Positions 52,199-62,197 are shown, counted from the stretch's first letter. The stretch is 64,000 nucleotides of DNA from Hyphomicrobiales bacterium (GCA_900473805.1 UCMS01000010.1:60406-124405), one strand, 5' to 3'. The notes: generated from the letters alone by a model not told the origin. Numbers and translations are program-made.

Positions 52199-53479
52199 TC
52201 AGGCTCCTGCTGCAACTTCACGGATCGAGGCTTCGATCAGGTCGAGTGCCTCGTTGAAGACCTCGTCCTGAATGGTGATCGGGGCGAGGAAGCGGATGAC
52301 GTTGCTGTAGACGCCGCAGGTGAGAAGGATCAGGCCCTTTTCCAGCGCCTTCACACGCACCGCATTGGTGAAATCCGCGTTGGGCTTGTCGGTTCCCGGG
52401 ATCTTGAACTCGACGGCGTTCATGAAGCCGAGGCCGCGGATGTCCATGATGTGTGGAACGTCGGCTCGGATGGCTTCGAGGCGCTGCTTCAGGCGGTTGC
52501 CGAGCTGGTTGGCGCGGTCGCAGAGCTTTTCCTCTTCGATGACGTCAAGAACGGCATGGGCGGCGGCGATCGCCAGCGGGTTGCCGGCATAGGTGCCGCC
52601 GAGGCCGCCGGGCCCGGGGGCATCCATGAGTTCGGCGCGGCCGGTGACGGCCGACAGCGGGAAGCCACCGGCGAGGCTCTTCGCCATCGTGGTCAGGTCC
52701 GGAACGACGTCGTAATGCTCCATCGCGAACATCTTGCCCGTGCGGGCAAAACCGGTCTGGACTTCGTCAGCGACGAGCAGGATGCCATGTTCATCGCAGA
52801 TTTCGCGCAGGGCCTTCATCAGTGCACGCGGCACGTCATAGAAGCCGCCTTCGCCCTGGACAGGCTCAAGGATGATCGCTGCCACGCGCTTCGGATCGAC
52901 GTCTGCCTTAAACAGCTTGTCGAGGACGTCAAGAGTGGTCTCGACGTCGATGCCGTGCATTTCCAGCGGGAAGGGCACATGGAAGACGTCGTTCATCATC
53001 GGGCCGAAACCGACCTTGTAGGGAACGACCTTGCCGGTGAGCGCCATGCCCATGAAAGTGCGGCCGTGGAAGCCGCCGGTAAAGGCGATGACGGCAGAGC
53101 GGCCGGTCGCGCAGCGGGCGATCTTGATCGCATTTTCGACGGCTTCAGCGCCCGTCGTCGCGAAGATCGTCTTCTTCTCGAAATTGCCCGGCAGCATCTT
53201 GTTCAGACGTTCAGCGAGCGCGACGTAGTTCTCGTAAGGCACGACCTGGTGGCAGGTGTGGGTGAAGCGGTCGAGCTGGTTCTTGACGGCTGCGACAACC
53301 TTCGGATGGCGATGGCCGGTGTTGAGAACGGCGATGCCGCCGGCGAAGTCGATGTAGCGTCGGCCCTCGACATCCCAGATCTCCGAGTTCTCAGCCTTGT
53401 CGGCATAGATCTGCGTGGTCATGCCGACGCCGCGGGAGATGGCGTCATTCTTGCGAGCTGAGATTTCGGCGTTCTTCAT
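52199..53479 (-). CDS. gabT: 4-aminobutyrate aminotransferase
   Basis: A 426-residue class III PLP aminotransferase. Landmarks: 'FAGGIAVLNTGHRHPKVVAA', 'AVIAFTGGFHGRTFMGMALT', 'ILLVADEVQTGFARTGKMFA', and the PLP Lys in 'LTTMAKSLAGGFPLSAVTG'. It transfers the amino group of 4-aminobutyrate to 2-oxoglutarate, giving succinic semialdehyde for GabD. 5-Aminovalerate (DavT) is an alternative substrate and would fit the lysine theme of the window. The divergent MerR/XRE/cupin regulator is probably its controller. Confidence 0.92.
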   Translation of the reverse strand: MKNAEISARKNDAISRGVGMTTQIYADKAENSEIWDVEGRRYIDFAGGIAVLNTGHRHPKVVAAVKNQLDRFTHTCHQVVPYENYVALAERLNKMLPGNFEKKTIFATTGAEAVENAIKIARCATGRSAVIAFTGGFHGRTFMGMALTGKVVPYKVGFGPMMNDVFHVPFPLEMHGIDVETTLDVLDKLFKADVDPKRVAAIILEPVQGEGGFYDVPRALMKALREICDEHGILLVADEVQTGFARTGKMFAMEHYDVVPDLTTMAKSLAGGFPLSAVTGRAELMDAPGPGGLGGTYAGNPLAIAAAHAVLDVIEEEKLCDRANQLGNRLKQRLEAIRADVPHIMDIRGLGFMNAVEFKIPGTDKPNADFTNAVRVKALEKGLILLTCGVYSNVIRFLAPITIQDEVFNEALDLIEASIREVAAGA

Positions 53480-53548
53480 CGTTTTCGTCCTGTGCGAAGG
53501 GTTGCCAGCGGCGTCGCATTCGACTGCGATCGCGCGGTAAGATATTTC

Positions 53549-53565
53549 CTACATTTTTTCTGTAG
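53549..53565. promoter_or_regulatory. palindrome between gabT and its regulator
   Basis: CTACA-N7-TGTAG, an inverted repeat in the AT-rich centre of the gabT/regulator intergenic region; candidate operator for the divergent regulator. Confidence 0.45.
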
Positions 53566-53625
53566 ACTTGCAATATGCTTTGTCGGCATTATCACGCAGG
53601 ACTGCGACATTTGATCGAGGGCAGC

Positions 53626-54441
53626 GTGGACGATATCCGGTTCAAGATTGCGGAGGCAGCGCGCATGGCGGGAGTTTCGCCGTCGACGCTTCGTCTATGG
53701 GAAAGCCAGGATCTCATCCAACCTATACGGACTGCCACGGGTCAGCGCGTCTATGATCGTGCACTTGTCGATCGCCTGAAGCGGATCGCGTGGCTGCGCA
53801 CGGAGAAGGGGCTCAATCCGGCCGCGATCCGCGAGACGCTTCGGGATCTGCCGGAACCTGACGACGACGGTTCGGACAGTGATGATGACGCCTCCGATAT
53901 CCGTCCGGGCACACGCATGCGACGTTTGCGGCGGGAGGCGGGCAAAACGCTTGATAACGTGGCCCAGGCGACCGGCGTTTCAGTTTCGCAGCTTTCGACG
54001 TTCGAACGCACCTCGCAAGGACTGTCGTTTACGGCTCTCCATGAAGTCGCACGGCATCTGGGGACGACGCTCGCCTCGCTGAGTGGCCAGGAAGAGGGGC
54101 GGGGAGGGGAGAGCCTGATCCGCGACGGCAAGTGGTCTTCATGGCCGACCACTTCATCGGGCGTGGCGGTGCAGGTCCTCGCCGAGGGGCGCAACATGAT
54201 GGAGTGTAACCGCTTCCAACTCTCGCCCGGTGCATCGAGCGAAGGTGCCTATCAGCATGAGGGGGAGGAATTCATCCACATGCTCTCGGGGAGCCTGGAG
54301 ATCATTCTCGACGGCGACAAGTTCTTCGAACTGCATGCCGGCGACAGCTTCTATTTCGAGAGCCGAAGGCCCCATTCGTGGCGCAACATCTCCAGTGGCG
54401 AAACGGTGCTCATCTGGATCAACACGCCGGCCACCTTCTGA
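53626..54441 (+). CDS. MerR-HTH / XRE-HTH / cupin transcriptional regulator
   Basis: A 271-residue regulator with two DNA-binding modules and a sensor. A MerR-type winged helix ('RFKIAEAARMAGVSPSTLRL') lies near the start, an acidic linker at about 75-95, a Cro/CI-type HTH ('GKTLDNVAQATGVSVSQLST') at about 105-160, and a cupin barrel at about 190-270 ('AYQHEGEEFIHMLSGSLEII', ending 'LIWINTPATF'). MerR plus XRE in one chain is uncommon. The cupin may bind an amine or amino acid. GTG 53626 follows a GAGGG site; ATG 53575 is an alternative that would start next to the operator-like palindrome. Confidence 0.85.
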   Translation: MDDIRFKIAEAARMAGVSPSTLRLWESQDLIQPIRTATGQRVYDRALVDRLKRIAWLRTEKGLNPAAIRETLRDLPEPDDDGSDSDDDASDIRPGTRMRRLRREAGKTLDNVAQATGVSVSQLSTFERTSQGLSFTALHEVARHLGTTLASLSGQEEGRGGESLIRDGKWSSWPTTSSGVAVQVLAEGRNMMECNRFQLSPGASSEGAYQHEGEEFIHMLSGSLEIILDGDKFFELHAGDSFYFESRRPHSWRNISSGETVLIWINTPATF

Positions 54442-54456
54442 TTTTGGCAAAGAAAA

Positions 54457-54483
54457 ACCCGGCGACCGTTTCCGGTGCCGGGT
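54457..54483 (-). terminator. terminator of the RND efflux operon
   Basis: Hairpin of acccggc/gccgggt with an inner accg/cggt pair and a one-base bulge. On the minus strand it is followed by TTTTTCTTT, 20 bases past the outer-membrane factor stop. Confidence 0.8.
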
Positions 54484-54504
54484 CTGGGTGTCGAGGTTGC
54501 CGAC

Positions 54505-55944
54505 TTACTTGCTGGCGACGACCGTCTTGGCTCCGTCCCATGCATATCCGCCGCCGATTGCAACATTCAGGGCGACATAGTTCGTCGCCAATTGCTGAAC
54601 AGCTTGTGCGAGGTTTGCCTGGGCGCTGGCGACATTGCGCTGGGCGTCCAGCACATCGAGAAGCGAGGAGGCGCCATCGCGGTAGCTCGCGGTCGATAGC
54701 GCCAGCGCTTCTTCGTAGGAGCGGACGGTTGCGGTGAGAGCCGATACAGTCTGGCGGGTGCGGTTCACGGCGACCAAGGCGTTTTCGACCTCGGCGACGG
54801 CACTCAGAACCGTCTGCTTCCACGCGAGATAGGCTTCCCGCGCTGCGGATTCACGCGCCTTGACATTGGCGCGGCGCTGGCCGCCGTCGAAGATCGGCAG
54901 GTTCAGGCTTGGACCAAAGCCCCATGAAGTAACACCGCCATTGGCGCCAGACGTCACGATGTAGCTCGGCGAAATCGATCCGCTGAGGGTGATCGAGGGA
55001 TAGAGCGCGGCTTCGGCAACCCCGACTTCGGCCGTAGCTGCAGCAAGACTGCGTTCTGCGGCGCGAATGTCCGGACGGTTACGGATCAGGTCAGCAGGCA
55101 CGCCTGCATTGACGCTACGACGTGCGTAGGGCTGGGCGGCACCCTTCTGAAGATCGGCCAACAGAGTTGTTGCCGGCAAGCCCAGCAACAGCGAAATGCG
55201 ATGCACGGACTGGCGGAAGCCGATCTCCAGAGAGGGCATTTCTGCCAGTGTGGAGTTCACGAGGCCTTCGGACTGAACCACGTCCAGGCGCGACGCGGCA
55301 CCGGCTTCGAGCTGCAGGCGTGTCAGTTCCAGCGTTTCCCGGCGGGACGCCAGGTTCTTGCGCGCAATCGCGATGCGCTCCTGGTAATAGCGTGCATCAA
55401 CGTAGGCGGTCACTACGCTCGACAAGAAGGTCAGCTTTGCCACATCTGCGCTGGCATAGGCGGCGTCCAAGGAAGCTTTGGCGCTTTCCTTTGCACGACG
55501 ATACTGACCGAAGAGATCGAGGAGCCAGGAAACGCTCGCCGAACCCGTGGTCGTGTTGCGGGTGGGGCTGTCCTGGCCACCGGAGCCTGATCCGTTGAAA
55601 TCCCCCGTGCCGCTGCTACCGGACACTTGATGCTGACCCGATACCGAAAGCTGCGGGAAAGCGCCGGCATCCGCCGCTTCAAAGTTCGCTTCGGCGGATG
55701 TGATGCGTTCGATGGCCTGCAGAACGTCGAGGTTCTGCGATAGACCCTTTTCGACCAGGGTATCCAGGCGACGGTCATTGAACGCAGTCCACCACGGAGC
55801 CAGCGTCACGTCTGCGGCGGCTCTGGCGCTGCCTTCGGAGAATTTCACCGGAAGAGCCGTTTGAGGCGTCTCGTGATCGGGTCCAACGACGCAACCAGAG
55901 AGAAGGAGCATTACTAGCGGAGCGGCTGCACGTATCGATGGCAT
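54505..55944 (-). CDS. RND efflux outer-membrane lipoprotein (NodT family)
   Basis: A 479-residue TolC-like channel lipoprotein. The lipobox 'LVMLLLSGC' ends at about residue 19 and two outer-membrane efflux repeats follow ('LVEKGLSQNLDVLQAIERIT', 'LIRNRPDIRAAERSLAAATA'). It completes the tripartite pump with the membrane fusion protein and permease encoded upstream. Start at ATG 55944; the longer frame upstream is not signal-like. A 127-base gap separates it from the permease stop. Confidence 0.92.
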   Translation of the reverse strand: MPSIRAAAPLVMLLLSGCVVGPDHETPQTALPVKFSEGSARAAADVTLAPWWTAFNDRRLDTLVEKGLSQNLDVLQAIERITSAEANFEAADAGAFPQLSVSGQHQVSGSSGTGDFNGSGSGGQDSPTRNTTTGSASVSWLLDLFGQYRRAKESAKASLDAAYASADVAKLTFLSSVVTAYVDARYYQERIAIARKNLASRRETLELTRLQLEAGAASRLDVVQSEGLVNSTLAEMPSLEIGFRQSVHRISLLLGLPATTLLADLQKGAAQPYARRSVNAGVPADLIRNRPDIRAAERSLAAATAEVGVAEAALYPSITLSGSISPSYIVTSGANGGVTSWGFGPSLNLPIFDGGQRRANVKARESAAREAYLAWKQTVLSAVAEVENALVAVNRTRQTVSALTATVRSYEEALALSTASYRDGASSLLDVLDAQRNVASAQANLAQAVQQLATNYVALNVAIGGGYAWDGAKTVVASK

Positions 55945-56071
55945 CACGTTTTCCTGTGTTCGTCCCCGGTCGTCGTTCAAGGGCTTATATCACCCTCGCC
56001 GAGGACCGCATTACTCACGCAGGCCAACCCGGCAGCCTACGCAATAGTTGGTTAACATAGTTTGTCAATCT

Positions 56072-59000
56072 TCACGATGACAGCGGTTCTTGCGGTTTTG
56101 CACCGCCGAAAAGTTTGCGGATGATCACGAAAAACGACGGCACAAAGAAGATCCCGAGCGCGGTTGCCGTGAACATGCCGCCAAGCACGCCAATGCCGAT
56201 GGAATTTTGGGCAGCAGAGCCTGCTCCGGTGGCAACGGCGAGCGGAACGACACCCAGAATGAAGGCGAGCGACGTCATGATAATCGGGCGCAGGCGAAGC
56301 TTTGCAGCTTCGAGTGTTGCATCTATGACACTCACTCCGGCAGCCTGACGGTCCTTTGCAAACTCCACGATGAGAATCGCATTCTTGGCGGCGAGACCGA
56401 TTGTCGTCAGCAGGCCGACCTTGAAGTAGACGTCGTTGGACTGGCCGAAGAACGACGCTGCCGCGACCGCACCCAAGACGCCGACCGGTACCGCCATAAT
56501 GACGGAGAAGGGGATCGACCAGCTTTCGTACAGGGCTGCCAGGCAAAGGAAGACGATCAGCACCGACAAGGCGTAGAGCAACGGGGCTTGAGAGCCCGAC
56601 AGCCGCTCCTGATAGGAGATGCCCTGCCAAGCCACTGTGTAGCCACCATCGAGACCAGCGGTCAGCTGCTCCATGGTATCCATGGCGGTCCCCGAGCTCA
56701 CACCGGCGCCGGCTGCACCTTCCATCGAGATCGCGCCCACACCGTTGAAGCGGCTGAGGGTCGGCGCACCACTGATCCATTGCGTCTTTACGAAGGACGA
56801 GAAGGGGACCATTTCGCCATTGGCGTTGCGGGCGTGCCAGTCGTTGATGGCAGATTCCTGCATGCGATATGGGGCGTCGCCCTGAACGAAGACCGGCTTC
56901 AGTTCGCCGTTCAGCGTAAAGTCGTTGACGTCACGCCCCGCAAAGATGGTCGACAGCATGTTGTTGACGGTTGCGATGTCGAGACCCATGGCGCCCATCT
57001 TTTCCTGGTCCAGCAGGAATTTCAGCTGGGTCTCCGCCGGTGGGTTGTTCGAACGCAGCGAGCTGACAGCCGCGTTCTGGCTCCCGGCCTGCATCAATTG
57101 CTGTGAGGCCGCCGTCAAGGCTTCCGTGCCCCGCTTGCCGCTGTCGACGAGATACATCGAGAAGCCACTCGATGTGCCGAGCCCCGGGATCGCCGGCGGC
57201 TGCAGCGGGAAGACCTGGGCATCACGCAGAGTGAAGAAGTAACCCATGGCGCGCTGGACGACGGCGGGCGCTGCCAGCTGCGGATCCTTGCGAAGCTCGA
57301 AGTCCTTCAGTTTGGCAAAGACCAGCGCGTAATTCTGTCCAGAACCGACGAAGGAGAAGCCGGAGACGGAGAACACGTCCTGGATCGCATCCTTTTCCTT
57401 GTCGAGATAATAATCCTCGATCTTCTTGATGATCTCTTCCGTCCGCGTCACGGTCGAACCGTTCGGCAGCTGGACGATCGTCATCAGGACGCCCTGGTCT
57501 TCTTGCGGGAGGAAGGAGGATGGCAGGCGAAGGAAGAACCAGCTCATGCTGCCGATCACGACGGCAAACATCAGCATCACGCGCAGCGGACGCTTGAGCA
57601 GATAGCCGATCGACGAGACATAGCCGCCGGTTGCCCGGTCGAAATTGCGGTTGAACCAGGCGGCCGGTCCACGCTTCGCCTTGTGATGATCGATCGGCTT
57701 CAGCATGGTGGCGCAGAGCGCGGGCGTCAGTACGATGGCGACCACGGCCGAGAGCAGCATCGCAGAGACGATCGTCACCGAGAACTGCCGATAAATGATC
57801 CCGGTCGAGCCGCCGAAGAAGGCCATCGGAATAAACACGGCCGTCAGGACCAGTGCGATGCCGACGATCGCACCGGTGATTTCGCCCATGGATTTCTGTG
57901 TGGCTTCGAGCGGCGACAGACCTTCCTCGGACATGATGCGCTCGACATTTTCCACGACGACGATGGCATCATCGACCAGAAGGCCGATCGCCAGAACCAT
58001 GGCGAACATGGTCAGCGTGTTGATGGAATAGCCCGTCAGAGCCAGAATTCCGAAGGTTCCGAGAAGAACCACCGGCACGGCGATCATCGGAATGAAGGTG
58101 GCACGAAGGTTCTGCAGGAACACCAGCAACACGACGAAGACCAGCACTATCGCTTCCAGCAGCGTGTGGACGACCTTCTCGATGGAGAGCTGCACGAACG
58201 GCGTCGTGTCGTAGGGGTAAGTGATGACGACGTTTTCCGGGAGCGACGGGGCGATCGTCGCGAGCTGCGACTTGACCCGTTCCGCCGTATCCAAGGCGTT
58301 GGCTCCGGTTGCCAGATTGACGGCAAAGCCCGTGGCCGGGTTGCGGTTGGACCGCGTCTTGGTGCCATAGCTTTCCTGGCCGACCTCGATCCGCGCAACA
58401 TCGCTCAGTCTTACGGTCGCGCCATCCGTTTCCGTCTTCAGAATGATCGCTTCGAAGTCCGAGACAGATTGCAGCTGGCTCTGCGCCGTGACCGTCACCG
58501 TCAACTGCTGGCCTGCGGGTGCCGGCTGGCTGCCGAGGGCGCCGACCGAGACCTGGGTGTTCTGTGCCTGGATTGCGGCGGTGACGTCTGTCGGTGTCAG
58601 CTGGAACTTGTTCAGCTTGAACGGATCGAGCCAAACACGCATGGCATATCCGGTGCCGAACACCTCGATGCTGCCGACGCCTTCGAGACGCTTGATCTGG
58701 TCTTCAATCTGGGATGAGAAGATGTCGCCGAGCTCGACGTTGCTGCGGGCGCCATCTGTGGACACCAGCGCACCCACGAGCAGGATGCTCGACGTGGACC
58801 GGGTAACCGTAATGCCTGCGGTCTGAACGATATCCGGCAATTGCGACTGGACCAGCTGCAGTTTGTTCTGCACCTGAACCTGCGCGATTTCCGGATCAAT
58901 GGAATTCCCGAAGGTCAGGGAGACCGATGCCGATCCCGTGCTCGACGAAGACGTCATGTACGTGAGATCATCGAGGCCGGTCATGCCATCCTCGATGATC

Positions 59001-59188
59001 GACGTCACGGACTTCTCAACCGTTTCGGCGCTTGCGCCGTTATAGCTTGCCGAAATCTGCACCGTGGTCGGAGCGATTTCCGGATACTGCGCGATGGACA
59101 GCGTCGAAATCGCGAGCGCACCGCCGAGCATGATGATAATCGCGATCACCCATGCAAAGATCGGGCGGCGAATGAAAAACTGGGCCAT
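56072..59188 (-). CDS. RND-family multidrug efflux permease (AcrB/MexB type)
   Basis: A 1038-residue hydrophobe/amphiphile efflux pump with 12 helices and two large periplasmic loops. It opens 'MAQFFIRRPIFAWVIAIIIM', shows the proton-relay Asp pair in 'GLLVDDAIVVVENVERIMSE', and ends with a short cytoplasmic tail. Length and motifs match AcrB/BepE-type drug exporters, so likely substrates are antibiotics, dyes, bile salts or plant flavonoids. It starts 41 bases after the fusion protein gene. Confidence 0.95.
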   Translation of the reverse strand: MAQFFIRRPIFAWVIAIIIMLGGALAISTLSIAQYPEIAPTTVQISASYNGASAETVEKSVTSIIEDGMTGLDDLTYMTSSSSTGSASVSLTFGNSIDPEIAQVQVQNKLQLVQSQLPDIVQTAGITVTRSTSSILLVGALVSTDGARSNVELGDIFSSQIEDQIKRLEGVGSIEVFGTGYAMRVWLDPFKLNKFQLTPTDVTAAIQAQNTQVSVGALGSQPAPAGQQLTVTVTAQSQLQSVSDFEAIILKTETDGATVRLSDVARIEVGQESYGTKTRSNRNPATGFAVNLATGANALDTAERVKSQLATIAPSLPENVVITYPYDTTPFVQLSIEKVVHTLLEAIVLVFVVLLVFLQNLRATFIPMIAVPVVLLGTFGILALTGYSINTLTMFAMVLAIGLLVDDAIVVVENVERIMSEEGLSPLEATQKSMGEITGAIVGIALVLTAVFIPMAFFGGSTGIIYRQFSVTIVSAMLLSAVVAIVLTPALCATMLKPIDHHKAKRGPAAWFNRNFDRATGGYVSSIGYLLKRPLRVMLMFAVVIGSMSWFFLRLPSSFLPQEDQGVLMTIVQLPNGSTVTRTEEIIKKIEDYYLDKEKDAIQDVFSVSGFSFVGSGQNYALVFAKLKDFELRKDPQLAAPAVVQRAMGYFFTLRDAQVFPLQPPAIPGLGTSSGFSMYLVDSGKRGTEALTAASQQLMQAGSQNAAVSSLRSNNPPAETQLKFLLDQEKMGAMGLDIATVNNMLSTIFAGRDVNDFTLNGELKPVFVQGDAPYRMQESAINDWHARNANGEMVPFSSFVKTQWISGAPTLSRFNGVGAISMEGAAGAGVSSGTAMDTMEQLTAGLDGGYTVAWQGISYQERLSGSQAPLLYALSVLIVFLCLAALYESWSIPFSVIMAVPVGVLGAVAAASFFGQSNDVYFKVGLLTTIGLAAKNAILIVEFAKDRQAAGVSVIDATLEAAKLRLRPIIMTSLAFILGVVPLAVATGAGSAAQNSIGIGVLGGMFTATALGIFFVPSFFVIIRKLFGGAKPQEPLSS

Positions 59189-59229
59189 GGGTTATCCTTT
59201 ACGCCTCGGTTGCCTTGCCTTACGCACAA

Positions 59230-60444
59230 TCAAGGTTGCGCTGCAGGCGCAGCAGCCGGCGCCGCGGTCTCTTCGACGATCCCGTTTTCATTGACCTTTG
59301 CGTCGACCGGCTGGACGGGAGCTCCGTCGCCGATCCACTGGAAGCCGTCGACAATCAGCTTGTCGCCGTCATTGATGCCGCTGGCTACGAGCCAGTTGTT
59401 TCCGGAAACCTGCGCCTCGTCGAAAACACGAGTCTCGACCTTGTTTTCGGCTGTGACGAATTTGGCTGAAAGCTCGCCGTTCGCGCTGCGGGTCGCCGCA
59501 CGCTGCGGGATCAGGTAGCCCTCTTCGGTACCCACTGTGACGGTGGCGCGGACATACATGCCTGGCAGGACCAGACCATCCGGATTGTCGAAGACAGCGC
59601 GGATCGAATAGGTGCCGGTCGTCTGGCTGACTGCCATTTCCGACATGTCGAGCTTGCCGACAACAGGGTAGTCGTGCCCGTCCTCCAGCGTCAGCCGGAT
59701 GTCCGCCGCGCCATCCTTGTTCTGGTTGATCCGACCGGTGTTCATGGCTTCGCGCAGCCGAAGAAGGTTGACGCTCGATTCCGTCAGATCGATGTAGATC
59801 GGGTCGAGGCGACGCAGGGTCATGAGGCTGTCGGTCTGGTTCGCCGTGACAACGTTGCCGATCGAATAGCGCGAGGCGGTCGTGACGCCCTCGAACGGTG
59901 CACGGATTTCCGTGAGACCGAGTTCGATCTCGGCAGAGCGCAGCGCTGCCTTTGCCTGCGCGACATCGGCCTCGGCCTGCAGAAGGGTCACGCGGGCGTT
60001 CTCAAGCTCGACCTGCGTGGCGCCGCTACCGACCAGACGCTCCTGACGGGCGAGATTGGACTTGGCCGTCGGGACGCCGGCTTCGGCCTTCTGCAAGCTA
60101 GCTTCTGCCTGAGCCTGGGCTGCGCGGTAGGTATCGTCTTCGATCTTGTAGAGCAGGTCGCCCGCCTTGACCTCGCTGCCTTCCTTGAAGGCAATTTCCT
60201 TGATGACACCGCTGACGCGCGGGCGGATCTCGGCGGTCTGGTAAGCGGATGCGCGGCCCGGCAAGGTGCTCGTCAGCGGATGCTCGCCCTTCTTCATCGC
60301 GAGAACGCTGACTGGTGTCGGCGGGCGCTCGCCGCCTGGGGCGGCGCCGGCGCCACCGTTTTGTCCCGTGCCTTGATCGGAGCACCCCGCCAGAGCCGCA
60401 GTGCAGACGAGGATGGCGGAAGCAAGTCGAAGGCTTGGACGCAT
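59230..60444 (-). CDS. RND efflux membrane fusion protein (AcrA type)
   Basis: A 404-residue periplasmic adaptor lipoprotein. Lipobox 'LVCTAALAGC' at residues about 12-21, then the lipoyl and hairpin domains ('GVIKEIAFKEGSEVKAGDLL', 'AEASLQKAEAGVPTAKSNLA') and the beta-barrel and membrane-proximal domains ('VTVGTEEGYLIPQRAATRSA'). The C-terminal tail is Ala/Pro-rich. ATG 60444 preferred over an in-frame TTG one codon earlier. It is the first gene of the pump operon, 128 bases downstream of the TetR gene on the same strand. Confidence 0.94.
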   Translation of the reverse strand: MRPSLRLASAILVCTAALAGCSDQGTGQNGGAGAAPGGERPPTPVSVLAMKKGEHPLTSTLPGRASAYQTAEIRPRVSGVIKEIAFKEGSEVKAGDLLYKIEDDTYRAAQAQAEASLQKAEAGVPTAKSNLARQERLVGSGATQVELENARVTLLQAEADVAQAKAALRSAEIELGLTEIRAPFEGVTTASRYSIGNVVTANQTDSLMTLRRLDPIYIDLTESSVNLLRLREAMNTGRINQNKDGAADIRLTLEDGHDYPVVGKLDMSEMAVSQTTGTYSIRAVFDNPDGLVLPGMYVRATVTVGTEEGYLIPQRAATRSANGELSAKFVTAENKVETRVFDEAQVSGNNWLVASGINDGDKLIVDGFQWIGDGAPVQPVDAKVNENGIVEETAAPAAAPAAQP

Positions 60445-60552
60445 CAAGAAATCTCACAAATAAGGACAAACGACACCCGACAGCCCTCAACGCGATATAC
60501 GGGAGCGGCAACAGGCTAGAACCGCTGGCGGGGGCCAGGCAGATCAGGTGAA

Positions 60553-60576
60553 GTGACGTAAATCAAAAATCGTCAC
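60553..60576. promoter_or_regulatory. inverted repeat between tetR and the pump genes
   Basis: gtgacg / cgtcac arms with a 12-base AT-rich spacer, overlapping the tetR stop codon. Candidate TetR operator; too short to be a good terminator. Confidence 0.35.
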
Positions 60577-61238
60577 CTAACAAGTGGCGACCGCAGCGAG
60601 GCATCGATCAGGTTAACGACTTCTCTGCATCGTGTTGCCATTATGTCAGCCTTCTCCATTCCCGTCATCACGGGATGGATCACGCAGGCAAGGGCATCAA
60701 AAACGGCGTTGGCAATCCGGGGGACATCTTCCACGTGATAGACCCCTTCACGGACGCCTGCCGTAATGATGTCGGAAAGCATATCGACCACGATTTCCCG
60801 GAACCGATCACTACAGTCGAGTTCCTCGGTGATCGTGACGAGAATCATTTCAAAAACGAATGGCGCATCCATCAGTTCGGACAGGTGCTCTTGCATCAGA
60901 TGGTGAGCAAGCGCGTAAAGCCGCTCGGAAGCCGGCTGATCGCTGGCAAGCGCCTTCAGCGCATTGAGCGTCTGTTCGATTGCCCTGGTGGCAATGGCAT
61001 CGACGAGGCTCGCCTTCGTCCTGAAATGCTTGAATACATTGGCTGGCGACATCGCGAGATCGGCCGCGATATCTGCAATGGCGACGCTGGCATAGCCACG
61101 AGCGCGAAAAAGCGTCTCAGCAGTATTCAGGATTTCTTCGCGGGTTTCCTCGGCCGACCGACGCGGGCGGCGTATGGAAGTGCCGCCGTCTGCTGCCGGG
61201 CAACACCCTCCCGGACGCGCGCGCGGGTCATGATCCAT
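60573..61238 (-). CDS. TetR-family repressor of the RND efflux operon
   Basis: A 221-residue TetR regulator. The N-terminal HTH is 'YASVAIADIAADLAMSPANV' with 'VFKHFRTKASLVDAI' at about residues 48-85. The C-terminal ligand domain includes 'VFEMILVTITEELDCSDRFR'. The AcrR/AmeR-type arrangement is slightly unusual because the repressor is on the same strand as, and upstream of, the pump. It starts 14 bases after purC, so it may be partly transcribed with that gene. Confidence 0.9.
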   Translation of the reverse strand: MDHDPRARPGGCCPAADGGTSIRRPRRSAEETREEILNTAETLFRARGYASVAIADIAADLAMSPANVFKHFRTKASLVDAIATRAIEQTLNALKALASDQPASERLYALAHHLMQEHLSELMDAPFVFEMILVTITEELDCSDRFREIVVDMLSDIITAGVREGVYHVEDVPRIANAVFDALACVIHPVMTGMEKADIMATRCREVVNLIDASLRSPLVR

Positions 61239-61252
61239 GGGGAGCCCCTTCC

Positions 61253-62197
61253 TCAGGTGAAATACGGCGCCAGATTGGCGCGGACGCGGTCCCAGGGGCT
61301 TTGACCACTGTCATCGGGGACGAAAGGCAGTCCTGTGATCGCTTCGTAGGCCTTTATATAGACCTTCGAGGTCTCTTCGACCAGCGATTGGGGAATTTCC
61401 GGGATGGGATCGACATAGGGATCGCAGCGTTCGGCCACCCAGGCGCGGACGAAATCCTTGTCGAAGCTCTGGGGCCTTTCGCCCTTTTCGAAGCTTTCCT
61501 GATAGGTTTCCGCAATCCAGTAGCGGCTGCTGTCGGGTGTGTGGATCTCGTCGGCGAGAATAATGGTCCCGTTTTCGTCGGTGCCGAATTCATACTTCGT
61601 GTCGACGAGGATCAGCCCGCGCTCGTCGGCGAGTTGTTGGCCACGGGCAAAGAGGGCGAGTGCGTAACGGGAGAGGGTCTCCCATTGCTCGGCCGTCAGC
61701 AACTTCTTCGATACGATCTCTTTTGGTGTGAGAGGTTCATCGTGACCGCCGTCGAACTCTTTGCTTGTCGGCGTGATGATCGCTTCGGGCAGTTTCTCGT
61801 TGTCACGCATGCCGTCGGGCAGGGTGATCCCATACATGCTGCGCTCGCCCTTCTTATAGAGTGTCAGAATAGAGGTCCCCGTCGTGCCGGCGAGATAGCC
61901 ACGTACGACGATCTCGACCGGCAGGATGTCGAGCCGCTTGCCGACCACGACATTGGGGTCCGGATAGGCGACGACATGATTTGGGCAGATATCGCTGGTG
62001 CGTTCGAACCAGAAGCGAGCCGTTTGCGTGAGAACCTGTCCCTTATACGGGATGCAGGTGAGGATGCGGTCAAAGGCGCTCAGGCGATCGGTGGAAATGA
62101 TGATACGCGTTCCATCTGACAGGTCGTAGTTTTCCCTGACCTTGCCGCGATAGTAGTTCGGCAATTCCGGAAAATGGGCTTCGGAGAGGATGCGCAT
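61253..62197 (-). CDS. purC: phosphoribosylaminoimidazole-succinocarboxamide synthase, long form
   Basis: A 314-residue SAICAR synthase that joins CAIR and aspartate in purine synthesis. Signatures: '[20 protein letters not shown]', '[10 protein letters not shown]', '[13 protein letters not shown]', '[15 protein letters not shown]'. At over 300 residues it belongs to the longer ADE1-like type, whereas the common bacterial form is about 240. Rhizobia usually carry both, so a shorter purC probably exists elsewhere. Next on the strand is the tetR gene. Confidence 0.94.
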   Translation of the reverse strand: MRILSEAHFPELPNYYRGKVRENYDLSDGTRIIISTDRLSAFDRILTCIPYKGQVLTQTARFWFERTSDICPNHVVAYPDPNVVVGKRLDILPVEIVVRGYLAGTTGTSILTLYKKGERSMYGITLPDGMRDNEKLPEAIITPTSKEFDGGHDEPLTPKEIVSKKLLTAEQWETLSRYALALFARGQQLADERGLILVDTKYEFGTDENGTIILADEIHTPDSSRYWIAETYQESFEKGERPQSFDKDFVRAWVAERCDPYVDPIPEIPQSLVEETSKVYIKAYEAITGLPFVPDDSGQSPWDRVRANLAPYFT

